Assembly (NCBI GenBank): GCA_016709225.1
Contig: JADJEE010000012.1
Coordinates: 2,895,501-2,959,500, forward strand
From: Deltaproteobacteria bacterium
Lineage (GTDB): Bacteria; Myxococcota_A; Polyangia; Nannocystales; Nannocystaceae
DNA: 64,000 nucleotides
Direction of reading: 5' to 3'
The notes under the pieces are model-generated. The model did no database searches and had not been told where the DNA came from. It worked only from the letters and a program-made list of their open reading frames with translations. Shown in pieces: positions 46,461 through 56,452 of the stretch (positions within the stretch are counted from its first letter, which is position 1; the number at the start of each line of letters is the position of its first letter). The position numbers were made by a program, and so were the translations under genes.

Positions 46461-47225
46461 TCAGCAGGTGAACGCCGGCCCGAGGATGCAGGCGCCCGCG
46501 GGGCCGCACTTCGGGGCCACCTCGCCGTCCTTGCACGGCGCGAAGTCACGCTTGCGCAGCGCCTTGGGCCGCGCGATCGGGTGCAGCCGCGGCGACGGGT
46601 CGAACCAGCAGTCGCGATCGGTGGTGCACGGCACCGGCTCGAACCACGTGAACGTGCAGCCCTTCGCCGGATCGACACAATCGCACGAGGGCCCGAGGTC
46701 GACACCCGGCGTGGTGCGAAGGCCCTCGGGCACGCCGTCGGTATCGGCGACGCAGCGGCCGGCGGCGCGATCGACCATGCAGCCACGGACCTCGCATGTG
46801 CCGCTCGGCGCAGGGGCGGTCGTGGGCTTGGTCGTACAGGCGCCGTCGATGCAGCCGCAGCGACCGGGTGGTGGCACCGACTCGTCGCAGGACTGCCTTG
46901 CCGTGGGCTCGACGCAGCGCGTGGGTCTGCACGCGTCGTCCCAGCCACAGTCCGCATCGCTCACGCACGCGACCGCCGAGCGATGATCGCGGCCGAGCTT
47001 CGCGACGGTAGGCGCAGGATCGGCAGGCGCACGCCCGTCCAAACCTCGCGGTGCGGCGACCGTCGGTGCGGCGACCGTCGGTGCGGAGACCGTTGGCGCG
47101 GCGACCGTTGGCGTCGGTGTGGAGGGGCGGGCCGGCGGGGTGTTCGGCGTCGCCTCCGGTCGAGGTCCAGCGCAGCCGATCCACAGCAAGAGGCCCAACA
47201 CGCGGGTGGCGGCACCGACCGGCAT
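46461..47225 (-). CDS. Cys-rich secreted lipoprotein
   Basis: 254 aa from the ATG at 47225 (an ATG at 47252 would add nine residues). Lipobox LLWIGC, then a Pro/Thr/Ala linker with the repeat VAAPTVSAPTVAAP encoded by 15-bp repeats, then a domain with about 18 cysteines in motifs such as CVSDADCGWDDAC, GRCGCIDGACT and CDCVDPAKGC that recall EGF-like or similar disulphide modules. The stop lies 50 bp before the start of the pentaheme cytochrome gene, so it is probably the first gene of that operon. Confidence 0.7.
   Translation of the reverse strand: MPVGAATRVLGLLLWIGCAGPRPEATPNTPPARPSTPTPTVAAPTVSAPTVAAPTVAAPRGLDGRAPADPAPTVAKLGRDHRSAVACVSDADCGWDDACRPTRCVEPTARQSCDESVPPPGRCGCIDGACTTKPTTAPAPSGTCEVRGCMVDRAAGRCVADTDGVPEGLRTTPGVDLGPSCDCVDPAKGCTFTWFEPVPCTTDRDCWFDPSPRLHPIARPKALRKRDFAPCKDGEVAPKCGPAGACILGPAFTC
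47051..47110. repeat. Four tandem copies of a 15-bp unit
   Basis: Units GTGCGGCGACCGTCG (two identical, two variant) inside the Cys-rich lipoprotein gene. On the coding strand they specify the repeating Pro-Thr-Val-Ala/Ser linker. Likely to vary in number between strains. Confidence 0.85.
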
Positions 47226-47335
47226 CCTCGCATGGTGCCGCGCGGGCCACATGCGAGCAAGCAGACCACGGGATCAGAGCGGGAGTTCGACCGGACCATC
47301 GTGCGCGACGCCGATCGCGGTTGCCGGCGACGTCG

Positions 47336-48013
47336 CTAGTCGATTTCCTTGTCGGCCTGCGTCGACTTCGCGCCGCTGACCTGCACCAGCAGGTGGAGGC
47401 CGTCGGCGTACATGGTCGAAAGTGCCTCCAGCTGCGCGGCGCTCGCGAGCTCTGCGTCGGCGAGCGCCGCCGCGTCATTGCCGAGCTGCGCGCGCACGCT
47501 GGCGACCTCTGAGCTCGGCATCGTCGCCGTGGGCGTGATGCCGTCGAGGCACGCGGTGTCACCCTTGCAGGCCATCACCGCCCGGAGCGCGAGTCGATGC
47601 CCGAACTCGAGCCGCAGGCGACGGTGCGTGTCCACGGCGAACATCATCAACGCCAGCTGCGTGCGGGCGGCGAGCTGCTTCTTGGCTTTGCGTCTCGAGC
47701 CGTCACCGAAGTCGGTCGAGAGCACGGCCTCGCGCGCAGCGGCCTCGAGATCGAACCTGGGCTCGTCGGGCGGCGCGACCCGCCAATTCGCGCGGATGCG
47801 ATCGACGGAGTCCTGGTACCTCTTGATGACGCTGCTGTTTCCCTTGGTGGCGCGCGCGAGTGCGTCGGTGAGCGACTCCTGCAGCTGCGCCGACGGTGCG
47901 GGCGGCAGCCGGAACTCGCCCGCGGGCGCGTCGCCGGCGGCCGCCGGCGCCACTGCGAGGGTCTGTAGCGCGAGCACCAGGATGAGGCGGGTTGGAAGTA
48001 GCACGGCGAGCAT
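47336..48013 (-). CDS. Exported hypothetical protein
   Basis: 225 aa from the ATG at 48013 (a GTG at 48049 is an alternative). Signal peptide LLPTRLILVLALQTLAVAPA ending at about AAAGDA (residue 30). The mature part is mostly helical, with Arg/Lys-rich stretches (DGSRRKAKKQLAARTQ), a small disulphide pair (ACKGDTAC) and ALADAELASAAQLEALSTMY. No family recognised. It lies 144 bp downstream of the methyltransferase gene on the same strand; nothing else is evident in the gap. Confidence 0.65.
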   Translation of the reverse strand: MLAVLLPTRLILVLALQTLAVAPAAAGDAPAGEFRLPPAPSAQLQESLTDALARATKGNSSVIKRYQDSVDRIRANWRVAPPDEPRFDLEAAAREAVLSTDFGDGSRRKAKKQLAARTQLALMMFAVDTHRRLRLEFGHRLALRAVMACKGDTACLDGITPTATMPSSEVASVRAQLGNDAAALADAELASAAQLEALSTMYADGLHLLVQVSGAKSTQADKEID

Positions 48014-48158
48014 GCCCAAGAGGACTGCGGCGCCGGGCCGAATGATCACTGGCACCTGCGAAGCCCTGCGTCGAGCGGCTCGTGGCGTGGGCGGCGTTGC
48101 CCGAGGTGGTCGTCCGAGCGGTGCGGCTCGGCGTCGCGTCTCGCGGGACCGATGACTC

Positions 48159-49307
<1,149 letters not shown>

Positions 49308-49309
49308 GC

Positions 49310-50395
49310 CTAGTACGGTCGCTTCCTGGCCTTCGCGCGGGCCTGGGTCGCGGTCACCAGGCCCGACCACAGCGGCTCGAGCCCGATCGCCTCGCGGGCC
49401 CGTGCGAGCGTCACGTTCGCGACCTCGCGGGCACGGATCGTGCCGTCGACGATGATCTCCTCGACCAGCCCGACCTCACCGGCGAGCGCGCTCCGGCGCT
49501 CGCGGATCGGCTGCAGTCGCCGCTCGATCGCCGCGATGAGTGCATCGTGCGCGGCGGCCAGCGACAGCGAACCGGCGCGCAGGCCCGCACCCAGCTCACG
49601 GGCCTCGTCCTCGCCCATGAACACCCGCGCGAACACCAGTAACGCGGGCTCGTGCGGTGACGCGCGCTCGGCATCGCCGAACTCGAGCGTGCGGAGCTTG
49701 GCGGCCACGACCTCGGCGCTGTCGCCCAGGAAGACCGCGTTGCCGAGCGACTTCGACATCTTCGCGCCGCTGCCCGCGACGCCGCGCTCGATGCCCGGCA
49801 GCGACGACCACCGCGAGATGCGGGCCTGCGGCAGCGGGAAGAGGTCGCCGTAGAGCTCGTTGAACACGCTCGCGCACTCGCGGGCGATCGCGATGTGCTC
49901 CTCGTTGTCGAGCCCGACCGGCACCACGCTGGCCCGCGCCATCAGGATGTCGGCGGCCTGCAGCACCGGATACGCCAGCAGGCCCATGGTCATCGCGTCG
50001 TCCGGCAGCGCGGCGGCGCGGGCCATCGAGCGCAGGCTACCGATCTGCTCGAGCCGTAGTTTCGGCACCAACATCTGCAGGAGGATCGCGAGGTCGTAGA
50101 CCGCCGGCACCGCCGACTGCAGGTAGAAGGTCGCGCGCTCGGGGTCGATGCCGACCGCGAGCTGGTCGAGCACGATGTCCCGCACGTAGCCGGGCAGCTC
50201 TGCGACCTCCTCGGCCCGGGGCCGAGTGGTCAACGTGTGCAGATCGGCGACGATGATGAAGCACTCGTGGTCGTGCTGCAGCGCGACGCGGGTCTCGAGG
50301 CTACCGACCAGGTGGCCCAGGTGGAGCGGGCCGGTCGGCCGATCGCCGGTGAGCAGCCGGGGACGCGATTCGGCGCGGGCAGTGGTCTCGACCAT
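49310..50395 (-). CDS. trpS: Tryptophanyl-tRNA synthetase
   Basis: 361 aa, a normal class I TrpRS length. HIGH motif as HLGH (25-28) in TGPLHLGHLVG, KMSKS exactly at 212-216, with typical PVLQAADIL and LDNEEHIAIARE between them. It charges tRNA-Trp with tryptophan using ATP. The ATG at 50395 is followed upstream by 212 bp to the divergent membrane-anchored repeat protein. A methyltransferase gene follows 2 bp downstream. Confidence 0.95.
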   Translation of the reverse strand: MVETTARAESRPRLLTGDRPTGPLHLGHLVGSLETRVALQHDHECFIIVADLHTLTTRPRAEEVAELPGYVRDIVLDQLAVGIDPERATFYLQSAVPAVYDLAILLQMLVPKLRLEQIGSLRSMARAAALPDDAMTMGLLAYPVLQAADILMARASVVPVGLDNEEHIAIARECASVFNELYGDLFPLPQARISRWSSLPGIERGVAGSGAKMSKSLGNAVFLGDSAEVVAAKLRTLEFGDAERASPHEPALLVFARVFMGEDEARELGAGLRAGSLSLAAAHDALIAAIERRLQPIRERRSALAGEVGLVEEIIVDGTIRAREVANVTLARAREAIGLEPLWSGLVTATQARAKARKRPY

Positions 50396-50607
50396 CGTCG
50401 ATGTGGGGTTAGCAGGTTCGCTGCGCCACGGGAAGCCCGACGCGACCCGATCGGACCCTGGCTTGGTTTCGCCACCGCCTTCATCCCCGTGTGAGCCACC
50501 TGTGCGATGCTCCGCGAGTCCGCGATCGCGGAAATGGTGTCCGAGGAGGGCGCGTTGCGCCCCTGCTGCCGGCGCGCCGCCGGTTGCTACCGCACGAGTG
50601 GGAGCCC

Positions 50608-53600
50608 ATGGGATCGAAGCGATGGATCGTGGTGGTGGTCGCGTTGGTGCTCGCCCTCGGGGGCGCGCTGACGTGGTTCTTCGTCCAGCACGGGCGCGAC
50701 GAAGGTGCGGGTGACGGCACCGAGGGCGGCGTCAGCGATCGCGCGCGCATCGTGGCCGAGAAGCACGCCGCGCGGGCGCGGGGCGAGGTCGACATCCGCA
50801 CAGGCAGCGTGAGCGGACGGATCACCGCCGTCGACGGCGGCAAGCCGATCGCCGGTGCGGTCGTGATCCTCACGCCCAAAGGCATGGGCGACCTGTCGGG
50901 GCAGCCTCGCGGGCGCATGGCCGACCCGCTCGTCGCGCGCACGGACGCCGGTGGCGGCTGGCGGATCGAGCCGGTGCCGCCGGGGCGCTACACCCTGGGC
51001 GCCAGCGCCAAGGGCTTCCTGCCCGGACGCATCGGCAAGCTCGACGTGGCCGCCGCGGTCGACAACGGCGGCCACGATCTCCAGCTCGTCGCCGGCGGTG
51101 TCGAGCTGCGCGGCACGGTGAGCGACATCGGCGGTGGCCCGGTCGACGGCGCGTTGGTGCAGATCACCCGCACCGACGAGGGCAACATGCTCGACTTCTC
51201 CCGCGCCCCGGCGGCGGTGTTCACCGACGACGAGGGCCACTTCGTCGCCCACGTGCCGCTCGGTAGCTTCGCGGTCCATGCCGCGCATCCCGAGTACGTC
51301 GCCGACACCAAGAACCTCGAGGTCGCCGGTCCACGGTCGATCGAGTTCGTGTTGACACCGGGCGCCACGATCGCGGGGGTCGTGCGCACGCTGCCCGACG
51401 GCGCGCCGCTGGCGGGGGCGCTGGTGACGATCGGCGACGCCGACGACAGCGGCTTCGGCATCGACCTCGGTGGCGCGCGCGTGCTGACCGACGACGGCGG
51501 CAACTTCGAGCTGCGCGGGCTGGCGTCGGGCGTCCACGCCGTCATGGCGCGCTCGGGCCACTACGCCTCGGCGGAGCCCGTCGAGGTCGCGGTCGGTGTG
51601 GCCGAGCAGGTCTCGGGGGTCGAGATCTGGGTCGACCGCGCGTACACGATCTCGGGCTTCGTCGTGCGTCGTGGCGAAGGCGATGGCGAGCCGCTCGAGG
51701 GCGTGTTGCTCGGCGGCTTCTCACTGCAGCCGAGTGCGCTGTACGTCGCATCGTCGCCCAGCGCCCAGGACGGCTACTTCGAGATCCTCGGGGTCCAGCC
51801 GGGCAACTACATGATCGGCGCAGTCGGTGAGGAGACGTTGCCCAACATCACCGGCACCAGCGCGCAGGTCGTCGACGCCGACGTCAACGACGTATTGGTC
51901 GTCATGGATCCCGGGGTCGCAATCCGCGGCCGCGTGCAGCCGCCCACCCTCGCCAATGTCCGCGTCGTGTTCGATGGCGAGGGCATGGGCCTGAGCGGCA
52001 TCCTCACCGCGATCGGCAACGCGATGCTGCGCTCACGCACCGAGGCCGACGGTAGCTTCACGCTGGCACCGGTGGCGTCCGGCAAGCTGAAGCTGGTGGT
52101 CGACGGTGACGACGGCAGCCATGGTGAGCTGCCGGTCGAGGTCGGCGCCGCGGATCTCGAGGGCGTCGTGGTCGAGCTGACGGCGAGACCGTCGGTCGGT
52201 GGCATCGTCAACGATGCGCACGGTAAGCCGGTTGCGGGTGTGACGGTCGCCATGCGCAGCCAGGCGAAGCAGGCCGGCGGCGGCTTCAACATCGACTTCA
52301 ACGGCGGCTCGCGGCAGGGGCAGCACGAGGCGACCACCGCCGAGGACGGGCGCTTCATCGTGCGTGGCGTCGAGCCTGGTCGCTACGACCTCATGGTCGA
52401 GGCGCGCGCGCTGCCGCTGGCATGGGCGACCCCCGACGATCCAGCGTCGCCATCGGCACCGCGGGATCTCGAGGTCGACGCCCGCGGCATCGAAGGGCTC
52501 GCGCTGCAGGTCGAGGCCCGCGACGGGGTGCTGCGCGGCAGCGTCGTCGACGAACAGGGCGTGCCGGCGGCGGATGCCTGGGTCACCGCCACGCGCGAGG
52601 GCGAGACGCCGTTCAATCGCTTCACCGCCAGCTCGCGCGAGCGCACTGCCGAGGAGGCCGACGACACCTCGATGCGACGCTTCACACGGGGCTTCGGCGC
52701 CGAGCGGCCAGTGCTCACCGACGAGCAGGGGCACTTCGAGATCACCGGCCTGCGCGCGGGCACCTACGCGCTCGAGGCCGAGGGCGACAAGGGCGGTGCG
52801 CGTGTACGGGTCGAAGGCGTCGCGCTCGGGAGCAGCACCAAGCTGCAGCTCGACGCGCTGGGCGTGATCAGCGGCACCGTGCGGTCGAGCAAGCCGCTCG
52901 AGGGCTTGAGCGTCAAGCTCGAGGGCCCGGTGTCGCGCACGAAGTCGGTGCGCGACAAGGCCGGCGCGTTCCGCTTCGACCGCCTCGATCCCGGCCACTA
53001 CGAGCTGGTCGCCGAGAGCAAGCAGGGCACGGCCAAGGGCGAGGTCGATCTCGAGGAGGGCAAGACCGCCACCGTCACGCTCGAGATCCGCGGGTGGGGC
53101 AAGCTGCGCGGCCTGGTGGTCGACGGCACCGGTGAGCCGGTCGCAGGCCTCAACGTGATCGCCGTCGGCGACGGCGCGGTGAACTCGGCCTCGATGTTCT
53201 CGATGTTCACAGGTGGTGGGCCGCGCACCGACGCGCGCGGCCGCTTCGAGCTCGACGAGGTGCCGCCCGGCGACGGCAATCTGACCTTCGTCGATCCCGA
53301 CGACGCGGGTGCTGGCGCGGCCGCGGAGGTGAAGTACCACGTCGACGGCGGCGCCGAGGCCGACCTCGGCACGATCACCGCGGTCCGTACCGCCAAGGTG
53401 CCGGTCGACGAACGCGGCGATCTCGGCCTGCGCACCCGCAGCGCGAGCTGGTCGAAGCGACCGCGCGCCAAGGGTGCGAAGGACGATCGCGAGGCGCCCG
53501 ACGAGGCCGATCATCTGTGGGTGTTCGCGGTCGACATCGGTGGACCCGCCGAGGCCGCGGGCGTCGAGCCCGGCGACGAGATCGTCGCGATCGACGGCCA

Positions 53601-53763
53601 GCAGGTGTCGTCGCTCGGCGCTGGCACGGCGGCGCGGCTGCTCTCCCGCGCGAGCGTGCGGGACGGGCAGAGTGTCCGGCTCGAGCTCGATCGCGCCGGC
53701 AGTGGCCAGAGCGCGACGATTGTCGCCAAGCCGTTCGAGAAGCGCCCGGGCCCGCCGCGCTAG
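50608..53763 (+). CDS. Membrane-anchored protein with carboxypeptidase-regulatory-like repeats and a C-terminal PDZ domain
   Basis: 1051 aa from the ATG at 50608, with GGGAG about 4 bp upstream; the frame back to 50491 is rejected. One N-terminal transmembrane helix (about 5-27), then at least eight beta-sandwich repeats of the carboxypeptidase-regulatory/CNA-B type, marked by GxVxxxxGxPxAGAxVxI and DxxGxFxLxGLxxGxYxLxA patterns. A C-terminal PDZ domain (about 965-1040) has the carboxylate loop-like GGPAEAAGVEPGDEIVAIDG. The PDZ and adhesin-like stack suggest a large cell-surface or periplasmic scaffold; function unknown. The SerA gene follows by 80 bp. Confidence 0.85.
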   Translation: MGSKRWIVVVVALVLALGGALTWFFVQHGRDEGAGDGTEGGVSDRARIVAEKHAARARGEVDIRTGSVSGRITAVDGGKPIAGAVVILTPKGMGDLSGQPRGRMADPLVARTDAGGGWRIEPVPPGRYTLGASAKGFLPGRIGKLDVAAAVDNGGHDLQLVAGGVELRGTVSDIGGGPVDGALVQITRTDEGNMLDFSRAPAAVFTDDEGHFVAHVPLGSFAVHAAHPEYVADTKNLEVAGPRSIEFVLTPGATIAGVVRTLPDGAPLAGALVTIGDADDSGFGIDLGGARVLTDDGGNFELRGLASGVHAVMARSGHYASAEPVEVAVGVAEQVSGVEIWVDRAYTISGFVVRRGEGDGEPLEGVLLGGFSLQPSALYVASSPSAQDGYFEILGVQPGNYMIGAVGEETLPNITGTSAQVVDADVNDVLVVMDPGVAIRGRVQPPTLANVRVVFDGEGMGLSGILTAIGNAMLRSRTEADGSFTLAPVASGKLKLVVDGDDGSHGELPVEVGAADLEGVVVELTARPSVGGIVNDAHGKPVAGVTVAMRSQAKQAGGGFNIDFNGGSRQGQHEATTAEDGRFIVRGVEPGRYDLMVEARALPLAWATPDDPASPSAPRDLEVDARGIEGLALQVEARDGVLRGSVVDEQGVPAADAWVTATREGETPFNRFTASSRERTAEEADDTSMRRFTRGFGAERPVLTDEQGHFEITGLRAGTYALEAEGDKGGARVRVEGVALGSSTKLQLDALGVISGTVRSSKPLEGLSVKLEGPVSRTKSVRDKAGAFRFDRLDPGHYELVAESKQGTAKGEVDLEEGKTATVTLEIRGWGKLRGLVVDGTGEPVAGLNVIAVGDGAVNSASMFSMFTGGGPRTDARGRFELDEVPPGDGNLTFVDPDDAGAGAAAEVKYHVDGGAEADLGTITAVRTAKVPVDERGDLGLRTRSASWSKRPRAKGAKDDREAPDEADHLWVFAVDIGGPAEAAGVEPGDEIVAIDGQQVSSLGAGTAARLLSRASVRDGQSVRLELDRAGSGQSATIVAKPFEKRPGPPR

Positions 53764-53843
53764 CGGCAGCCGACGTTCGGGCGCGCACGCTTCGCCGGGG
53801 ATCGTGGATTGAACGCCCCGCGGTCATCGGCGATGCTCCGCCG

Positions 53844-55094
53844 GTGCCCAGCGCCGACGCCGTCCTGCTCGAGAAGGTCCACCCGTCCGCCGACGAGGAG
53901 CTCGGTCGCCACGGCGTGGCGTGTCATCGCATCGACAAGGGGCTCGACGACGGCGAGCTGATCGCAGCGCTGCACGCGATCCCCGGCGACGCGCCGCTGG
54001 TCATCGGCATCCGCAGCAAGACCCGCGTCACCAAGGCGGTGATCGATGCGGAGCCACGGCTGACCGCGATCGGAGCGTTCTGCATCGGCACCGATCAGAT
54101 CGATCTCGTCGCGGCGCGGGCCGCCGGCGTCGCGGTCTTCAACGCCCCGTTCTCGAGCACGCGCAGCGTCGCCGAGCTGGTGATGGCCGAGTTCGTGGTG
54201 CTCGCGCGGCAGGTGTTCGCGCGGTCACGGGCGGCGCACGAGGGCAAGTGGGCCAAGAACGCCCAGGGCTCGCACGAGATCCGCGGCAAGACCCTCGGCA
54301 TCATCGGCTACGGCCACATCGGCAGTCAGCTGTCGATCCTCGCCGAGGCCTTCGGCATGCAGGTGCTCTTCCACGACGTCGTCGCCAAGCTGCCGCTGGG
54401 CAACGCGCGCCAGGCCACCAGTCTCGACGACGTGCTGACCGGCAGCGACTTCGTCACGCTGCACGTGCCCGACACCGAGTTCACGCGCGGCATGATCGGC
54501 GAAGCCGAGCTGGCCAAGATGCGGCGCGGGGCCTACCTCGTGAATGCCAGCCGCGGCCGCGTGGTCGATCTCGACGCGCTGCGGGTCGCGCTCGATGCCG
54601 GCCACATCGCCGGCGCGGCGCTCGACGTGTATCCCAGCGAGCCGGCCAGCGAGAGCGATCCATTCACCTGCGCGCTGCAGGGCCTCGACAACGTCATCCT
54701 CACCCCGCACATCGGCGGCTCGACGCAGGAGGCCCAGGCCAACATCGGCCTCGAGGTCGCCGGCGCGGTCGGTCGCTATCTCGAGGTCGGCCGCACGATC
54801 GGCTGCGTGAACCTGCCGCACCTCGACATGCCGGCGCCGACCGGCCTGCGCGGCCAGCCGGTGTGTCGACTCGTCAACATCCACCGCAACGTGCCGGGCG
54901 TGCTGTCGCGGATCAACCGCGTGATCGCCGAGAGCAACATCAACATCGCCGGCCAGGCGCTCGCGACCATGGAGGACGTGGGCCTGCTCTACGTCGACCT
55001 GCCACTCGCGCCCGGCGATGCTGCGGCCGCCGAGCTCTCGCAGGCGATCGCAGCGCTCGACACCAGCGTGCGCACCCGCGTGGTCGCGCTGTAG
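53844..55094 (+). CDS. serA: D-3-phosphoglycerate dehydrogenase
   Basis: 416 aa from the GTG at 53844; the frame upstream is antisense and rejected. D-isomer-specific 2-hydroxyacid dehydrogenase with NAD loop GYGHIG (155-160), catalytic Arg237 (NASRGR), Glu266 (PSEP) and His289 (HIGGST). A C-terminal ACT domain (about 340-416) fits the E. coli-type SerA regulated by serine. It catalyses the first step of serine synthesis. Convergent with a lipoprotein gene across about 24 bp. Confidence 0.93.
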   Translation: MPSADAVLLEKVHPSADEELGRHGVACHRIDKGLDDGELIAALHAIPGDAPLVIGIRSKTRVTKAVIDAEPRLTAIGAFCIGTDQIDLVAARAAGVAVFNAPFSSTRSVAELVMAEFVVLARQVFARSRAAHEGKWAKNAQGSHEIRGKTLGIIGYGHIGSQLSILAEAFGMQVLFHDVVAKLPLGNARQATSLDDVLTGSDFVTLHVPDTEFTRGMIGEAELAKMRRGAYLVNASRGRVVDLDALRVALDAGHIAGAALDVYPSEPASESDPFTCALQGLDNVILTPHIGGSTQEAQANIGLEVAGAVGRYLEVGRTIGCVNLPHLDMPAPTGLRGQPVCRLVNIHRNVPGVLSRINRVIAESNINIAGQALATMEDVGLLYVDLPLAPGDAAAAELSQAIAALDTSVRTRVVAL

Positions 55095-55118
55095 CGCGCC
55101 CGCCGTGCCGCGGGTGAG

Positions 55119-55907
55119 TCACTCGCGCCAGGCGGTCAGCCGGAACGACCAGTCCTCGGGACCGCCGTCCCCCTGCACCGCGCAGCGGGCATCGGCGACG
55201 ACGATCTGCAGATCGCCCAGCGCGGTGGCTTCGCCGGGGTAGGCGAACACATCGTCGCCGTCGACGGCACGGACCACGCGCAGCGTCCCGTCGGGGTCGC
55301 ACGCACCGGCCTCGAGATGCGCGTCGATTGCTGCCAGCCACGCGTCGGCTGCGACGCGCGCATCGTCGTCGGGGAGCGCACACACGTGCACGAGGCCGCC
55401 GCCGCGCGCTTCGCTGGTCGAGGCCACGATCAGCTGACCCCCCTGCTCGAGGCGCACCGCGGTGCCGCTGCCGGCCTCGAAGCCCCACCAACGATCGAGC
55501 GTGAGCTCGACCGGTTGCGCGAGATCGAGGCCCACGAATGCCGAGTGCTCCTGCGTGATCCGCAGCTCGACGGGGGTCGCGGGCTCGAGGCCGTTCAGAT
55601 CGCAGCGCAGCGCGAGCACCCACCCAGACTGGGCATCGCCGCCCGACGACTCGATGGTGCATGGTCCGGCGTTGACGATCGCGTCTCCCTCTTCGTTGGC
55701 ATCGTCGGGGCGCGCGGCATCGACGGCGAGCGCCGTGGAGCTCGTGCCGCCGGGACACGACGGCAGCTCGGTGTCTGCGCTGCTCGAACCATCGACCGCC
55801 GTGCTCGACGCGTCGCTGCCCCCAGTCGAGTCCCCTTCAGCTGAGCCGGGCGCGACCGTACACGCGACCGTCACGGCGATCAGCATCGCCAACGCAGAAC
55901 CTTCCAC
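55119..55907 (-). CDS. Lipoprotein with Ser/Thr/Asp linker
   Basis: 262 aa from a GTG at 55907, the best start giving EGSALAMLIAVTVAC (lipobox Cys about 17); the GTA at 55922 and further upstream are not useful. A linker of about 25 residues is followed by a beta-rich domain of about 200 residues (WVLALRCDLNGLEPATPVEL, FVGLDLAQPVELTLDRWWGF, QLIVASTSEARGGGLVHVC). Cysteines pair within the domain. No named family; a sugar- or protein-binding jelly roll is possible. Confidence 0.62.
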   Translation of the reverse strand: MEGSALAMLIAVTVACTVAPGSAEGDSTGGSDASSTAVDGSSSADTELPSCPGGTSSTALAVDAARPDDANEEGDAIVNAGPCTIESSGGDAQSGWVLALRCDLNGLEPATPVELRITQEHSAFVGLDLAQPVELTLDRWWGFEAGSGTAVRLEQGGQLIVASTSEARGGGLVHVCALPDDDARVAADAWLAAIDAHLEAGACDPDGTLRVVRAVDGDDVFAYPGEATALGDLQIVVADARCAVQGDGGPEDWSFRLTAWRE

Positions 55908-55982
55908 CAGTGCATCACGTACCCAAGCCACCGTAGGAGCGTACGCGGCGCACACCGCTGCGACAAGCGCCACGGAGCTTCA

Positions 55983-56354
55983 TCACGGGCGGTCGAAGAA
56001 CGACGTCTGTTGCAGGCGCAGCCCCGCGAGGATCTGCGCGACGCGTGCGGCGGACAACCTGCCGATGTACGCGCCGAGCCGCTCGCGATCCACCGCGTCG
56101 ATCTGTGAGACCACCACGATGCTCGGCCGCTCGAGCCCACCCTCGCCGGCGTCGAGCAACACGTTGCCCGGCTCGCTGGCGCGGCGCGGGTTCGAGGTCA
56201 ACGCACACACGACGATCGAGTGCACCCGCGAATGGTTGAACACATCGTCCTGCACGACCACGTGGGGATGCGCGAGGCCGGGGACGCCACGATCGTCGGC
56301 GGCGGCGACCCAGTAGAGGTCGCCGCGATCGATGCGCCGTGCGCCGGGCTGCAC
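55983..56354 (-). CDS. PemK/MazF-like toxin-family protein, orphan
   Basis: 123 aa from a GTG at 56354. PemK/MazF-type signatures: RRIDRGDLYWVAAADD, GLAHPHVVVQDDVFN, VHSIVVCALTSN, PGNVLLDAGEGGL and IVVVSQIDAVDRERLGAYIG. The family are RNA endoribonucleases of type II toxin-antitoxin systems. No antitoxin ORF is seen immediately upstream (98 bp to the next gene) or downstream, so it may be an orphan, a diverged house-keeping member, or have a distant partner. Confidence 0.85.
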   Translation of the reverse strand: MQPGARRIDRGDLYWVAAADDRGVPGLAHPHVVVQDDVFNHSRVHSIVVCALTSNPRRASEPGNVLLDAGEGGLERPSIVVVSQIDAVDRERLGAYIGRLSAARVAQILAGLRLQQTSFFDRP

Positions 56355-56452
56355 GCCTCGGAGTCTACGTCACCGCCGTGCGCGGCGCTCGGCCCACGGC
56401 AATGTCGGCAGCTCCGATCCCACGAGCGCGAGCACATTGCGGTGGCTTCGGT

